NCBI GenBank assembly: GCA_016762995.1
Contig: JAESUT010000150.1
Coordinates: forward strand, 1 to 6,200
Length of the DNA stretch: 6,200 bases
From: Gammaproteobacteria bacterium
GTDB taxonomy: Bacteria > Pseudomonadota > Gammaproteobacteria > Pseudomonadales > Pseudohongiellaceae
Direction: 5' to 3'
Position numbers and translations under genes: made by a program. How positions within the stretch are numbered: position 1 is the stretch's first letter; each line of letters starts with the position of its first letter. A model generated the notes under the pieces. It saw only the letters and a program-made list of their open reading frames with translations. It did not search any database and was not told the origin of the DNA. Of the stretch, positions 5,641 through 6,200 are shown piece after piece.

Positions 5641-6200
5641 TTATAGCGCCAGGTGCCTTACATCACTAAGTAATTTTTCTAGATAGGTGGCGAACAGGCC
5701 GCCATCTACACCGTTGACCGCCTTATGATCATATGACAAGGTGATCGGTAAGACTTTCCGCGGAACGAATTCCCCGCCTATATAGACAGGCTTAATGTCA
5801 GTTTTGCCGACACCCAAAATTGCTACTTCAGGGGCGTTGACGATCGGTATAAACCCCGTGCCACCGATTGCACCCAGACTGGAAATCGTGAAGCAGGCAC
5901 CCTGCATTTCATCAGCCTTGAGCTTTCTATTCTTCGCTTTATTGGATAGCTCGATAACTTCTTCCGCTAATTGCCAGATCGTCTTCTGATCAACATTCCT
6001 GATAACAGGAACTACTAGTCCCGCTTCGGTCGCAACTGCCATGCCGATATGCACATACTTCTTCTGAATTATGTACTCACCGGAGGAATGCAATGAAACG
6101 TTGAATTGAGGGTATTCCACCAAAGCCTTCGCGCAAGCCTTCAATAAGAATGGTAGGAACGTTAATTTGACATCGCGCCGTGCCGCCTCGCCCTTCAATC
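5641..6200 (-). CDS. aceF: Pyruvate dehydrogenase E2 (dihydrolipoyl acetyltransferase), C-terminal catalytic part
   Basis: E2 is the core of the pyruvate dehydrogenase complex and transfers the acetyl group from lipoamide to coenzyme A. About 186 C-terminal residues are present; the lipoyl and E3-binding domains lie beyond the right edge. The frame is open to 6200, and the TTG at 6198 is an internal Leu codon, not a start. Visible blocks are VKLTFLPFLLKACAKAL, FNVSL, HIGMAVATEAGLVVPVIRN, FTISSLGAIGGTGFIPIVNA with the Ser of the active site, and the catalytic SYDHKAVNG. The usual DHRxxDG motif here has Asn (codon 5713-5715) in place of Asp; the catalytic His is at 5725-5727. The ending LSDVRHLAL matches the AceF type rather than the 2-oxoglutarate enzyme. 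It converges on the ATPase gene. Confidence 0.9.
   Translation of the reverse strand, partial: LKGEAARRDVKLTFLPFLLKACAKALVEYPQFNVSLHSSGEYIIQKKYVHIGMAVATEAGLVVPVIRNVDQKTIWQLAEEVIELSNKAKNRKLKADEMQGACFTISSLGAIGGTGFIPIVNAPEVAILGVGKTDIKPVYIGGEFVPRKVLPITLSYDHKAVNGVDGGLFATYLEKLLSDVRHLAL

Overview
The window looks like an ordinary chromosomal stretch from a gammaproteobacterium. The closest parallels, recalled from memory and not searched, are fxsA beside groES-groEL as in enterobacteria, and yajQ near an ampG-type permease plus an Asn-type pyruvate dehydrogenase E2 as in the Pseudomonas/Azotobacter side of the class. Base composition is mid-range throughout. No island, insertion sequence, phage, CRISPR array, tRNA or rRNA is visible.

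Layout from left to right. (1) Minus strand, 1-594: groEL (5' part only) preceded by groES, with a lysine/threonine-rich tail on GroES encoded by a CTT/CGT triplet repeat. (2) 595-836: the groESL leader, with a convincing sigma-32 promoter at 744-771, two inverted repeats and a 26-codon leader ORF that overlaps the groES start by one base. (3) Minus strand, 837-1364: fxsA, a small inner-membrane protein. (4) Plus strand, 1432-1758: an alkyltransferase-like protein (ATL) with Trp in place of the catalytic Cys, divergent from fxsA. (5) Minus strand, 1743-3101: an AmpG-type permease whose 3' end overlaps the ATL gene tail to tail by 16 bp, with yajQ upstream (3146-3631), probably in one operon. 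(6) 3632-3850: a divergent intergenic region with a long AT-rich dyad. (7) Plus strand, 3851-5600: a tightly coupled FecCD/BtuC-type permease and its ATPase. (8) Minus strand, 5641-6200: the C-terminal part of the pyruvate dehydrogenase E2 (aceF), running off the window.

The genes belong to separate housekeeping themes: protein folding under heat stress (groESL), DNA alkylation damage recognition (ATL), muropeptide recycling (AmpG type), cyclic-di-GMP-type signalling (YajQ), uptake of an iron complex, haem or corrinoid (BtuCD-like pair), and central carbon metabolism (aceF). Three genes appear to start with TTG or GTG, each supported by a Shine-Dalgarno sequence at the right distance. I see no previously undescribed multi-gene system. 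The most unusual items are small: the groES leader architecture, the repeat-encoded GroES tail and the dyad at 3728-3764.
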